From DAOUKH01 sp034420775 (GTDB taxonomy: Bacteria; Chloroflexota; Dehalococcoidia; SHYB01): a DNA stretch of 5,902 nucleotides. Below the pieces are notes generated by a model, which saw only the letters and a program-made list of their open reading frames with translations, was not told where the DNA came from and ran no database searches. The stretch's first letter is position 1; the number at the start of each line of letters is the position of its first letter. The position numbers were made by a program, and so were the translations under genes. The stretch spans positions 1-5,902 of the forward strand of contig DAOUKZ010000188.1 of assembly GCA_034420775.1 (NCBI GenBank), in the 5' to 3' direction. Shown here piece after piece: positions 1-5,318 of this stretch.

Positions 1-643
1 TCAATGTGATCCGCAGGGTGTCGTCGCCAACCGCCTCAATAGCGGTGACCGACTCCAACTCCGGAATCATGCGCGGGTTCTCGTCCTTGAGCACTTGGAC
101 GCCGAACTGGGCGTCCTCGACGGTAAAGTCCTGGCCGTCGTGCCACTTGACGCCCTGTCGGATCTTGAAGGTGTACACCGTCGAGCCGTCGCTGACTTCC
201 CATCCCGTTGCCAGGTCGGGGACGACGTCTTCGAGCGGCTCTTGGAAGTTGTAGCGCACCAGTTGGCTATAGGACTGGCCCCACATGTGCAGAAGCTGGA
301 CGGAGGTGGCGCGAGCGACGTCGAGGTTCGGGGGATCGCCCGACGAGACGGCAATCAGCGTTCCACCGTACTCCCCTTCGGGCAAGGACGGCGCCGCGGT
401 GGGCTGGGGCATAGCGGTGGCCGGGGCCGCCGTCGGCGCCGGTGGGGGAGCCGGAGCATCGCCTCCGGCCGGCCCTTCGGGCCCCGCCGGTCCTGCCGGG
501 CCCGCCGGTCCTGCTGGGCCTGCCGGTCCTGCTGGGCCTGCCGGTCCTGCCGGGCCCTCGCAAGCGGCGACGATGAGCGCAAGCACGGCCAGCGCGCCAA
601 TCAGGAGATACAGCTTCCGTAATCGAGACCGCTGGTTCTTCAT
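1..643 (-). CDS. ABC transporter family 5 solute-binding lipoprotein with collagen-like tether (C-terminus off window)
   Basis: This is the substrate-capturing lipoprotein of a Dpp/Opp-type importer, probably held on the outer face of the cytoplasmic membrane. The first 214 residues are present and the frame runs off the left edge. Residues 1-27 are a lipoprotein signal (basic MKNQRSRLRK, then a hydrophobic core) ending in the lipobox VAAC with Cys28. Residues 30-59 are ten Gly-Pro-X triplets (eight GPA, one GPE, one GPA), followed by an Ala/Pro/Thr linker to about residue 90. The SBP_bac_5 domain starts at about YGGTL (92-96) and shows PDLATGWEVSDG (142-153), YTFKIRQGVKWHDG (157-170) and FTVEDAQF (173-180), the family signature. 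The ATG at 643-641 has GGAGGG seven bases upstream; a GTG directly before it is an alternative start. The gene follows the amidohydrolase by 42 bases with no visible promoter, so the two are probably cotranscribed. The ligand (peptide, nickel, sugar or other) cannot be told. Confidence 0.93.
   Translation of the reverse strand, partial: MKNQRSRLRKLYLLIGALAVLALIVAACEGPAGPAGPAGPAGPAGPAGPAGPAGPEGPAGGDAPAPPPAPTAAPATAMPQPTAAPSLPEGEYGGTLIAVSSGDPPNLDVARATSVQLLHMWGQSYSQLVRYNFQEPLEDVVPDLATGWEVSDGSTVYTFKIRQGVKWHDGQDFTVEDAQFGVQVLKDENPRMIPELESVTAIEAVGDDTLRITL
467..556 (-). repeat. Tandem 18-base repeat encoding collagen-like Gly-Pro-Ala triplets
   Basis: Positions 485-556 hold four adjoining 18-base units of the form GGCCC(G/A)GCAGGACCGGC(A/G), each encoding Gly-Pro-Ala twice. 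Positions 467-484 hold a diverged fifth unit encoding GPE-GPA. Within the four units all differences are at third codon positions, so the peptide is unchanged. The period of two triplets suggests growth by slippage or unequal exchange of an 18-base unit. It lies inside the lipoprotein gene, directly after the lipobox Cys and one Glu. Confidence 0.9.
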
Positions 644-685
644 CACGGTTCCCTCCGTTGATCGTGGTGGCGGCTCAGGCCGACG

Positions 686-1837
686 CTATGCTGGTGCGAA
701 TTTGAAGATCTTGGCTGCAGTCTCCGAGGTGATTTTGCGGCGTTCCTCGTCGGGGACGCCCTTGAAGATTCTGTCCAGGAACTGCATGGAGTGGGGCCAG
801 GTGGACTCCGCGTGGGGGAAGTCGTTTCCCCAGAGCATGTTGTCGACGCCAATGAGGTGGCGCATCTGGATGCCCGCGTCGTCTTCCATGAACTCCACGA
901 AGAAGTTCTCGCGCCAATAGTCCGACGGCATGAACCCCTGCTTGGAGCGCCAGCCCAGCTTGCGGCTCTGCGCGGGCCGCTCCATGTAGATGAAGTCCAT
1001 CTGTTTGAGCCAATGAGGGATCCACGCGGTCTCGTGCTCGACGGAGCCCACCTGCAGCTTGGGGTAGCGGTCGAAGACGCCGGCGAAGATCATGCAGGTC
1101 ATCGAATATCTGACCCAGTAGTCGATCGTGGCGAAGCCGGCGGCGGTGAGGTCGGCGGTGTCGATGGTGAGCTCGCAGCCCGGAATGCCGCCGCGATTGC
1201 TGCCGATGTGGAGCAACAGCGGCATGTCGAGGTCCTGGGCGGTCCACCACAGCTTCTCGTAGACGGGGTCGCGGTAGGGCCTCTCCCAGAGGGGCGAGGA
1301 AGGGATGAAGACGCCGACCAGCCCCATCTCTGCGCAGTGCTCCATCTCGGCGCAGGCCTCGTCGACGTCGTCAACGTTGAGCACGCCGATGCCCTTGAGC
1401 CGGTCGGGGTAGGGCTCGCAGAACTCAGATATCCAGTCGTTATAGGCGCGGCAGGTCGCGGAGATGATCTCGTGGTCGGTCAACCGGTACCAGAAGAGGC
1501 CTTGGCTGGGTTGCGGACACGCCGCCCAGACCCCGTCCATCTCCAACTCTTTGAGCATCTCGTGCGGGTCGTAGGCGGCCTTCCGTACGTCGTCCCAGAA
1601 GCCCAGAAAGTCGATCTTCTCGGGGTCCTCGAAGCGCTGGCCGGCCTTCACGAAGGTGCCCAACATGCCGGCCTCTTGGCCCTCGACGATCCACACGTCG
1701 TACTCTTGGCCGCCCTTCGTCGTGCGTCGTTCGACGCGCGGCGCGCGGTCTCTCAGACCGGGCTCGAACCTCGAGGTGTACAGGTCGGGAGGTTCGACGA
1801 CATGCGTGTCCGCGGAAATAACCTTGTAATCGCCCAT
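686..1837 (-). CDS. Amidohydrolase-2 family metal-dependent hydrolase or decarboxylase
   Basis: This is a complete 383-residue protein of the amidohydrolase-2 TIM-barrel family, which includes ACMSD, gamma-resorcylate decarboxylase and LigW-like enzymes; it is expected to be cytoplasmic. The N-terminus VISADTHVVEPPDLY (6-20) carries Asp10-x-His12, matching the first metal-ligand pair of the family (HxH or ExH in characterised members). LLLH ends at His210, a likely metal ligand. His268 in VEHETAWIP sits six residues before Pro274, as the catalytic His does in the HMGE-x-x-P motif of decarboxylases. GNDFPH (337-342) supplies Asp339, the last metal ligand. The spacings 210-268-339 resemble those of the decarboxylases. 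No signal peptide is seen. The ATG at 1837-1835 has a strong GAGGAGG upstream and a promoter about 60 bases away. The solute-binding lipoprotein follows. Family assignment is firm; whether it hydrolyses or decarboxylates, and on what, is unknown. Confidence 0.92.
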   Translation of the reverse strand: MGDYKVISADTHVVEPPDLYTSRFEPGLRDRAPRVERRTTKGGQEYDVWIVEGQEAGMLGTFVKAGQRFEDPEKIDFLGFWDDVRKAAYDPHEMLKELEMDGVWAACPQPSQGLFWYRLTDHEIISATCRAYNDWISEFCEPYPDRLKGIGVLNVDDVDEACAEMEHCAEMGLVGVFIPSSPLWERPYRDPVYEKLWWTAQDLDMPLLLHIGSNRGGIPGCELTIDTADLTAAGFATIDYWVRYSMTCMIFAGVFDRYPKLQVGSVEHETAWIPHWLKQMDFIYMERPAQSRKLGWRSKQGFMPSDYWRENFFVEFMEDDAGIQMRHLIGVDNMLWGNDFPHAESTWPHSMQFLDRIFKGVPDEERRKITSETAAKIFKFAPA

Positions 1838-1851
1838 GAAACACCCCCCTC

Positions 1852-1875
1852 CTCAAGCGCGCCACCCCGCTTGAG
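1852..1875 (-). promoter_or_regulatory. Stem-loop in amidohydrolase mRNA leader touching the ribosome binding site
   Basis: On the transcribed strand CTCAAGC and GCTTGAG form a perfect 7-base-pair stem around a 10-base loop. The 3' arm runs straight into GAGGAGGGGGG, so the first two bases of the AGGAGG core are inside the stem. It lies entirely within the predicted leader (start near 1888, ATG at 1837) and could reduce ribosome access. No U-run follows, so it is not an intrinsic terminator. The regulatory role is inference. Confidence 0.45.
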
Positions 1876-1894
1876 TGCCCCGCCAAGTGGGCAC
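1875..1894 (-). promoter_or_regulatory. Inverted repeat spanning the predicted transcription start (possible operator)
   Basis: GTGCCC and GGGCAC are perfect 6-base arms separated by 8 bases. The upstream arm begins immediately after the -10 box and ends at the expected start point near 1888, so the repeat would not be fully transcribed. It is better read as a DNA-level operator candidate than as an RNA hairpin. No known regulator motif is recognised. Confidence 0.4.
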
Positions 1895-1923
1895 GGTATA
1901 GCATTGCGCCTTGGCAATGTCAA
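1895..1923 (-). promoter_or_regulatory. Sigma70-type promoter for amidohydrolase and lipoprotein
   Basis: A perfect -35 TTGACA (1923-1918), a 17-base spacer and a -10 TATACC (1900-1895) are present, with TG one base before the -10 (extended -10, TGCTATACC). It lies in the 126-base gap between the Rieske gene and the amidohydrolase. The predicted start is near 1888, giving a leader of about 50 bases. It implies that the amidohydrolase-lipoprotein pair can be expressed apart from the permease operon upstream. Confidence 0.65.
1902..1919 (-). promoter_or_regulatory. Inverted repeat inside the promoter spacer (possible operator)
   Basis: CATTGC and GCAATG are perfect 6-base arms around a 6-base centre. 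They fill the space between the -35 and -10 boxes and overlap the last two bases of TTGACA. A dimeric regulator bound here would block polymerase or, as with MerR-type proteins, remodel the spacer. The 17-base spacer is already normal length, so simple repression is more likely than MerR-type activation. The regulator is unknown and not in this window. Confidence 0.45.
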
Positions 1924-1963
1924 GGATTCACTTCTGTTGCGTTCTCGTAATGTTGGGCTGCTT

Positions 1964-2278
1964 TTAGCTCTCCATTTCGACGTATACCGTGTCTTCCCTG
2001 ACCGTCGCTCTGTAGCGGGGAACGTCCGTCGTATAGGGGCCGTCGATGAACGCGCCGGTGCGGACGTCGAAGCGGGCGAAGTGCAGGGGGCACTCGACGA
2101 TGGCACCCTCGAGAAAGCCCTGCGACAGGGACGCCCGGGCGTGCGTGCAAGTATCGCTGGTGATGTAGAAGACGCCGTCGATGTTGGCCAGTAGAAGCCG
2201 TTCCCTGTTGGCCACCACGAGCTTCATCTCGCCGGGCGGCAACTCCGATACCTTGGCAACCGGATATTCCTTTGCCAT
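1964..2278 (-). CDS. Rieske [2Fe-2S] ferredoxin
   Basis: This is a small soluble 104-residue electron carrier of the Rieske type, close in length and layout to the ferredoxin components of bacterial ring-hydroxylating dioxygenases. The cluster ligands are complete: Cys44-Thr-His46 and Cys63-Pro-Leu-His66, with the usual SLSQGFLEG between them and FDVRTG (70-75) after. There is no signal peptide or membrane segment, so it is unlike the Rieske protein of bc1 complexes. The Gly often following the second His is Phe67 here, which some dioxygenase ferredoxins also tolerate. The ATG at 2278-2276 has GGAG (2292-2289) ten bases upstream. It starts 23 bases after the second permease stop, so it very likely shares that transcript. 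No oxygenase or reductase is visible in the window. A nitrite-reductase small-subunit-like NirD role is possible but less likely, because NirD proteins often lack cluster ligands. Confidence 0.93.
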   Translation of the reverse strand: MAKEYPVAKVSELPPGEMKLVVANRERLLLANIDGVFYITSDTCTHARASLSQGFLEGAIVECPLHFARFDVRTGAFIDGPYTTDVPRYRATVREDTVYVEMES

Positions 2279-2301
2279 CGTTGTCGTACTCCGCAGGACG
2301 G

Positions 2302-3210
2302 TCAGCGGCCGCGGAGTCTGGGGTCGAGGGAGTCGCGCAGGACGTCGCCGACGAGGTTAAAACTCAGCACGCTCAAGAAGACGAAGACCGCGGGGAAGAC
2401 CGCGAGCCATGGGGCCCGCTCGGCGAATTCCCGAGCGCCTTCGGACAGCATCCTGCCCCACGACGGTTCGGGCGGCGGCGAGGCGACGCCAAGGAAGGAC
2501 AGGGCGGAAGCGACGATGATGGCCCAGCTGATCTGCGTGGTGACGATGACCAGATACGGCGCCAAGACGTTGGGGCCGATGTGCCGCAGACTGATGCGCC
2601 AGTCCGAGGCGCCGAGCGCCCTCGCGGCGGCGATGTAGGGTTCTTCCTTCACGGACAGGGCCGCCGAACGGATCACGCGGTTTGCGATGGGCACGTTGAC
2701 CGCGGCGATGGCGCCGACGACGTTGAGGTCGCTCCGCCCCAACATGGCGAGGATGGCAAGCGTCAGGACGAGGAGCGGAATGGACATCATGCTGTCCATG
2801 ACGCGCTGCAGGATGCTGTCCAGCCATCCACCGTAGTAGCCGCTCAGCAGACCGATAAGGGCTCCGAGGGTCACGCCGATAGCCACCGAAGTCACCGCGA
2901 TGGTGAAGACGGAGCGGGTCCCGCCGATCAACCGGCTGAACTGGTCGCGGCCGAACTCGTCCGTGCCCATCAGGTAAGTCCCCGACGGGCTGGCAAACCG
3001 GTCTTTGGAGTGGAACTCCAGGGGATCGAACGGGGAAATGAGCGGCCCGAAGGCGGCCAGCACTCCGAGAACTACGAGGACCAACGCGGCGGCCGCCGCC
3101 ACGGGGTTGCTCCGCGCAAAGCGGGCGCCTCTCGCGCCCCAGCGGCGGACCGCGCCGAACGCGGTGTCCGCGAGTCCGGCCGCTATCGTGTTTGTTTGCT
3201 CGTTCCGCAC
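2302..3210 (-). CDS. Dpp/Opp-type ABC transporter permease (DppC-like)
   Basis: This 302-residue inner-membrane permease is the DppC/OppC-like half of a Dpp/Opp-type importer. A cytoplasmic N-terminal stretch of about 36 residues leads into the first membrane helix (about 37-60), followed by the conserved HPLGTD-like segment YLMGTDEFGRDQFSRLIGG (79-97), typical of the C-type subunit. Several further helices follow (about 102-124, 141-157, 217-242 and 266-290). The EAA loop that contacts the ATPase is at about 189-217 (EEPYIAAARALGAS, then HIGPNVLAP). The C-terminus DSLDPRLRGR is typical. The start is GTG at 3210-3208, 18 bases after the upstream permease stop, with a weak AAGGGA as ribosome site, so translational coupling is plausible. 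The length is normal for the family. The substrate cannot be predicted from the permease. Confidence 0.95.
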   Translation of the reverse strand: MRNEQTNTIAAGLADTAFGAVRRWGARGARFARSNPVAAAAALVLVVLGVLAAFGPLISPFDPLEFHSKDRFASPSGTYLMGTDEFGRDQFSRLIGGTRSVFTIAVTSVAIGVTLGALIGLLSGYYGGWLDSILQRVMDSMMSIPLLVLTLAILAMLGRSDLNVVGAIAAVNVPIANRVIRSAALSVKEEPYIAAARALGASDWRISLRHIGPNVLAPYLVIVTTQISWAIIVASALSFLGVASPPPEPSWGRMLSEGAREFAERAPWLAVFPAVFVFLSVLSFNLVGDVLRDSLDPRLRGR

Positions 3211-3228
3211 CTGCGTGTGGAGTCCCTT

Positions 3229-4185
3229 TTATCCGTACCGGATGCGAGGATCGAGCCAGCCGTAGAGCAGGTCGATGAACAGGTTAATGAGCAGGATGGC
3301 AAGGGCGAAGATCGTCACCACTGTCTGGAGGGTGACCCAGTCGCGGTTGACGATGGCCTCCAGGAGCTTAAAGCCAAGCCCCGGTATGGCGAAGATGTTC
3401 TCGACGATGACCGCTCCGCCAAGGAGTTGGGCAGTCTGGATTCCGGCCACGGTGATCACGGGGAGGAGCGCGTTGCGCAGTGCGTGCCGGATGTAGACGT
3501 GCCGCGACGCCAAGCCCTTTGACCACGCGGTGCGGATGTAGTCCTGGCCCAGCACCTCCAGCGTGGTCGAGCGGATCATTCTGGCCAGGAAGGCGGCTTG
3601 GATGTACCCCAGAATCACGGCAGGCCAGATCATCTGCTGCAGATTGCTGGCGGGGTTCTCGAAGAAGCCGGCGTAGTCGAGCGGCGGTATCCAGTTAACG
3701 GTAAGGATGAGCACGAGGACGATCATCGCCCCCACGAGAAAGTCGGGCATGGCCAGCCCCGAAATGGCGACGACCCTCATGCCGTAGTCCAGCGGGCTGT
3801 TGCGGTGCATGGCGCTCAGAATCCCAACCGGGATCGCGATCACCAGGGAAATCAGCAGCGCCATGATGGTGAGTTGAATCGTCGCCGGCAGCGCCCGTGA
3901 GATGTCCTCGAAGACGGGGTTGCCCGTCCAGAGCGAGTCGCCGCCCTCCAAGCGCAGCATGCCCCAGACCCAGTTGATGTACTGCACGTGCCAGGGGTCG
4001 TTGAGCCCCAGCTGCTCCTTAAGCTCAGCGTACTGCTGGGGGTCGATCTGGGTCGTCCCGCCCCCGGTGAGGATTATGAGGGCGACGTCGCCGGGCAGAA
4101 GCCGCAGGATGATGAAGATGAAAACGGAGACAAGGAAGAGGGTGGGAATGATGAGGAGCAGGCGGCGGACGATGTAGGCCTTCAC
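3229..4185 (-). CDS. Dpp/Opp-type ABC transporter permease (DppB-like)
   Basis: This 318-residue inner-membrane permease is the DppB/OppB-like partner of the following gene. It opens with the characteristic first helix YIVRRLLLIIPTLFLVSVFI (4-23) and RLLPGD (28-33). A periplasmic segment with EQLGLNDPW (57-65) comes next, then LPATIQLTIMALLISLVIAI (99-118), helices at about 146-166 and 186-203, and the EAA loop (about 214-242, QDYIRTAWSKGL, then HALRNALLP). VENIFAIPGLG (261-271) and the C-terminal LDPRIRYG also fit the family. The start is GTG at 4185-4183 with AGGAG nine bases upstream; an in-frame TAG at 4209-4207 rules out a long extension. It is first in a three-gene run (permease, permease, Rieske). 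The two ATPase genes that normally accompany such pairs are not in the window. Confidence 0.95.
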   Translation of the reverse strand: MKAYIVRRLLLIIPTLFLVSVFIFIILRLLPGDVALIILTGGGTTQIDPQQYAELKEQLGLNDPWHVQYINWVWGMLRLEGGDSLWTGNPVFEDISRALPATIQLTIMALLISLVIAIPVGILSAMHRNSPLDYGMRVVAISGLAMPDFLVGAMIVLVLILTVNWIPPLDYAGFFENPASNLQQMIWPAVILGYIQAAFLARMIRSTTLEVLGQDYIRTAWSKGLASRHVYIRHALRNALLPVITVAGIQTAQLLGGAVIVENIFAIPGLGFKLLEAIVNRDWVTLQTVVTIFALAILLINLFIDLLYGWLDPRIRYG

Positions 4186-4217
4186 GACGTAAGGCTCCTG
4201 CAGCGCCTAGGTGACCA

Positions 4218-4262
4218 CGAGCCGGGCAAGGGCCTTTAGCCGCAACCCCGGCGGCCGGCTCG
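4218..4262 (-). promoter_or_regulatory. Long stem-loop in the permease operon leader
   Basis: CGAGCCGG and CCGGCTCG are perfect 8-base arms separated by 29 bases, with a smaller nested GCCG/CGGC stem inside the loop. The structure lies between the -10-like TATACT and the permease start, so any transcript beginning there would carry it near its 5' end. No U-tract follows, which argues against an intrinsic terminator. It fits no riboswitch class that I recognise. In DNA this rich in G and C an 8-base inverted repeat can also arise by chance. Confidence 0.35.
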
Positions 4263-4272
4263 ATTTCCGGGG

Positions 4273-4278
4273 AGTATA
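4273..4278 (-). promoter_or_regulatory. Possible -10 element upstream of the permease operon
   Basis: TATACT matches the sigma70 -10 consensus at five of six bases in an otherwise very G+C-rich gap. No acceptable -35 hexamer is seen 15 to 19 bases upstream (CGCCTG at 17), and there is no extended -10 TG. If real, the start would be near 4266, giving a leader of about 80 bases. It may need an activator, or the permeases may be transcribed from the upstream enoyl-CoA hydratase promoter. Confidence 0.3.
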
Positions 4279-4304
4279 CGTGATTCGCCCTCGGACAGGC
4301 GGGA

Positions 4305-4323
4305 GCGTCGGCGAGCTCGACGC
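4305..4323 (-). other. GC-rich hairpin between the crotonase gene and the permease operon
   Basis: GCGTCG and CGACGC form a perfect 6-base-pair stem with a 7-base loop, about 75 bases after the enoyl-CoA hydratase stop. There is no run of T on the transcribed strand, so it is not a classical intrinsic terminator. It could slow polymerase or have no role. Confidence 0.25.
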
Positions 4324-4395
4324 CAGGAGGAGCGGACCCGGCAACGGCAGCCCGGTGCGCGGGCGGCAACCGGCCCCCCTCTGAGAGGCGGTCGG

Positions 4396-5202
4396 TTAGC
4401 CCTTATAGTCGGGCTTGCGCCGCTCCAGGAAGGAAATCTGGCCCTCGTAGGCGTCCGGGATGACCCGCTGCATGGCCCCGAGCACCCTGGCGTACTGGAG
4501 GACCATGTGCCGCGGCACGTCGCCGGTGACGGAGGCCATTTCCTTCTGCACCCGCAGCACCTGAGGAGGGAGCTCGCTCAGCTTCCGAGCATATTCCTCG
4601 GCCACGGGCAGCACTTGGTCCTTGGGAACGATCTTGTTCACCAGGCCGATCCGCCAGGCGTCCTGCGCGTCCATCATCTCCCCGGTCAAGAGTAGCTCCA
4701 TGGCGATGGCGTAGGGGATCTGGAGCGTGACGCGGGTGTTCGCTCCACCGGCTAGACCGCGCAAAACCTCAGCGAAGCCGAACTTGGCGTCTTCCGAAGC
4801 GACGCGGATGTCCGTCATGCAGAGAAGGATTTCCAGCCCTGCCGCCAGGCAGTAGCCATTGACCGCCGCGATGACGGGCTTCCACATGTGCAGCTCGAAG
4901 GTCTCGTGAAGGACGGCGGGATAGCCTAGGGGTGGCGTGTGGGGGTACCAGACGCGCTCGAAGATCTCGAGGTGGTCCAGCTCGTCCGCCGACTGCACCA
5001 TGCGCTTGAGGTCGCCGCCCACGGAGAAGGCCTTGGACCCCTCACCGGTGATGAGGGCGACGCTCACCTGCCGGTCGTCGCGGAAGTCCTTAAAGACGTG
5101 GTACAGATCCTGGTACATCTCCGGCGAAAACGGGTTGACCTCGTTGCGGCCGTTGATGGTGATATAGGCGATCTTGTCCTTCTTCTCGTATTCGATAGGC
5201 AC
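4396..5202 (-). CDS. Enoyl-CoA hydratase/isomerase (crotonase) family protein
   Basis: This is a complete 268-residue crotonase-fold enzyme acting on a CoA thioester in the cytoplasm. The N-terminal strands IAYITING (11-18) and NPFSPEMYQDL (23-33) are followed by AFSVGGDL (58-65), the first oxyanion-hole and CoA-binding motif. The second motif is KPVIAAVNGYCLAAGLEILL (108-127). Glu124 and Glu145 (in FGFAEV) occupy the places of the two catalytic glutamates of enoyl-CoA hydratase (Glu144 and Glu164 in the rat mitochondrial enzyme). That supports hydratase-type chemistry, although isomerase or hydrolase activity cannot be excluded. Unusually, LAAG replaces the common LGGG, and one residue is added between Glu124 and Asp131. 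The start is GTG at 5202-5200 with AAGGTGGG about five bases upstream. The gene follows the CoA-transferase and has its own promoter, so the two plausibly act in sequence. Confidence 0.92.
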   Translation of the reverse strand: MPIEYEKKDKIAYITINGRNEVNPFSPEMYQDLYHVFKDFRDDRQVSVALITGEGSKAFSVGGDLKRMVQSADELDHLEIFERVWYPHTPPLGYPAVLHETFELHMWKPVIAAVNGYCLAAGLEILLCMTDIRVASEDAKFGFAEVLRGLAGGANTRVTLQIPYAIAMELLLTGEMMDAQDAWRIGLVNKIVPKDQVLPVAEEYARKLSELPPQVLRVQKEMASVTGDVPRHMVLQYARVLGAMQRVIPDAYEGQISFLERRKPDYKG

Positions 5203-5261
5203 GCGTTCCCACCTTTCCGCTTGGCCGCCGCTTCTTCGTCCCGCCGAGCCTGACCCCCCGC

Positions 5262-5291
5262 CTTATATGTCGGGCATGCCGAACCTGTCAA
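5262..5291 (-). promoter_or_regulatory. Sigma70-type promoter for the enoyl-CoA hydratase gene
   Basis: A perfect -35 TTGACA (5291-5286), an 18-base spacer and a -10 TATAAG (5267-5262, five of six consensus) lie in the gap between the CoA-transferase stop and the GTG start. The predicted start is near 5255, giving a leader of about 52 bases. The spacer contains the palindrome GGCATGCC (5273-5280) and TCGG/CCGA arms (5270-5282), a weak operator candidate. Confidence 0.6.
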
Positions 5292-5318
5292 GGCAGCCGC
5301 TTGTGAAAGGTCGCACGC

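Noticed and set aside
285..920. Plus-strand open frame of 211 codons that also contains Gly-Pro-Ala repeats
   Set aside because: The repeat unit reads as Gly-Pro-Ala on both strands because its complement, in a shifted register, is GGT-CCT-GCC-like. The rest of the frame is antisense to the lipoprotein and amidohydrolase, has no recognisable domain, and the minus strand has a lipobox, a ribosome site and family motifs.
791..2194. Plus-strand open frame of 467 codons
   Set aside because: It is antisense to the amidohydrolase and the Rieske gene and covers the promoter gap between them. It is rich in Val, Asp, Glu, Gly and Arg without motifs. It is explained by the scarcity of stop codons opposite G+C-rich genes.
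2272..3522. Plus-strand open frame of 416 codons
   Set aside because: It is antisense to the two permeases, low in complexity (Asp, Gly, Glu, Arg, Gln, His), with no hydrophobic core or motif. It is a shadow frame of transmembrane genes.
4025..4369. Minus-strand frame of 114 codons spanning the gap before the first permease
   Set aside because: It overlaps the permease N-terminus in another frame, is Pro/Ala/Arg-rich and has no motif or convincing ribosome site. The permease frame clearly wins.
4380..4395. Possible terminator directly after the crotonase stop (CCTCTGAGAGG palindrome)
   Set aside because: The palindrome has a one-base centre, so it cannot form a hairpin as it stands, and there is no T-run on the transcribed strand.
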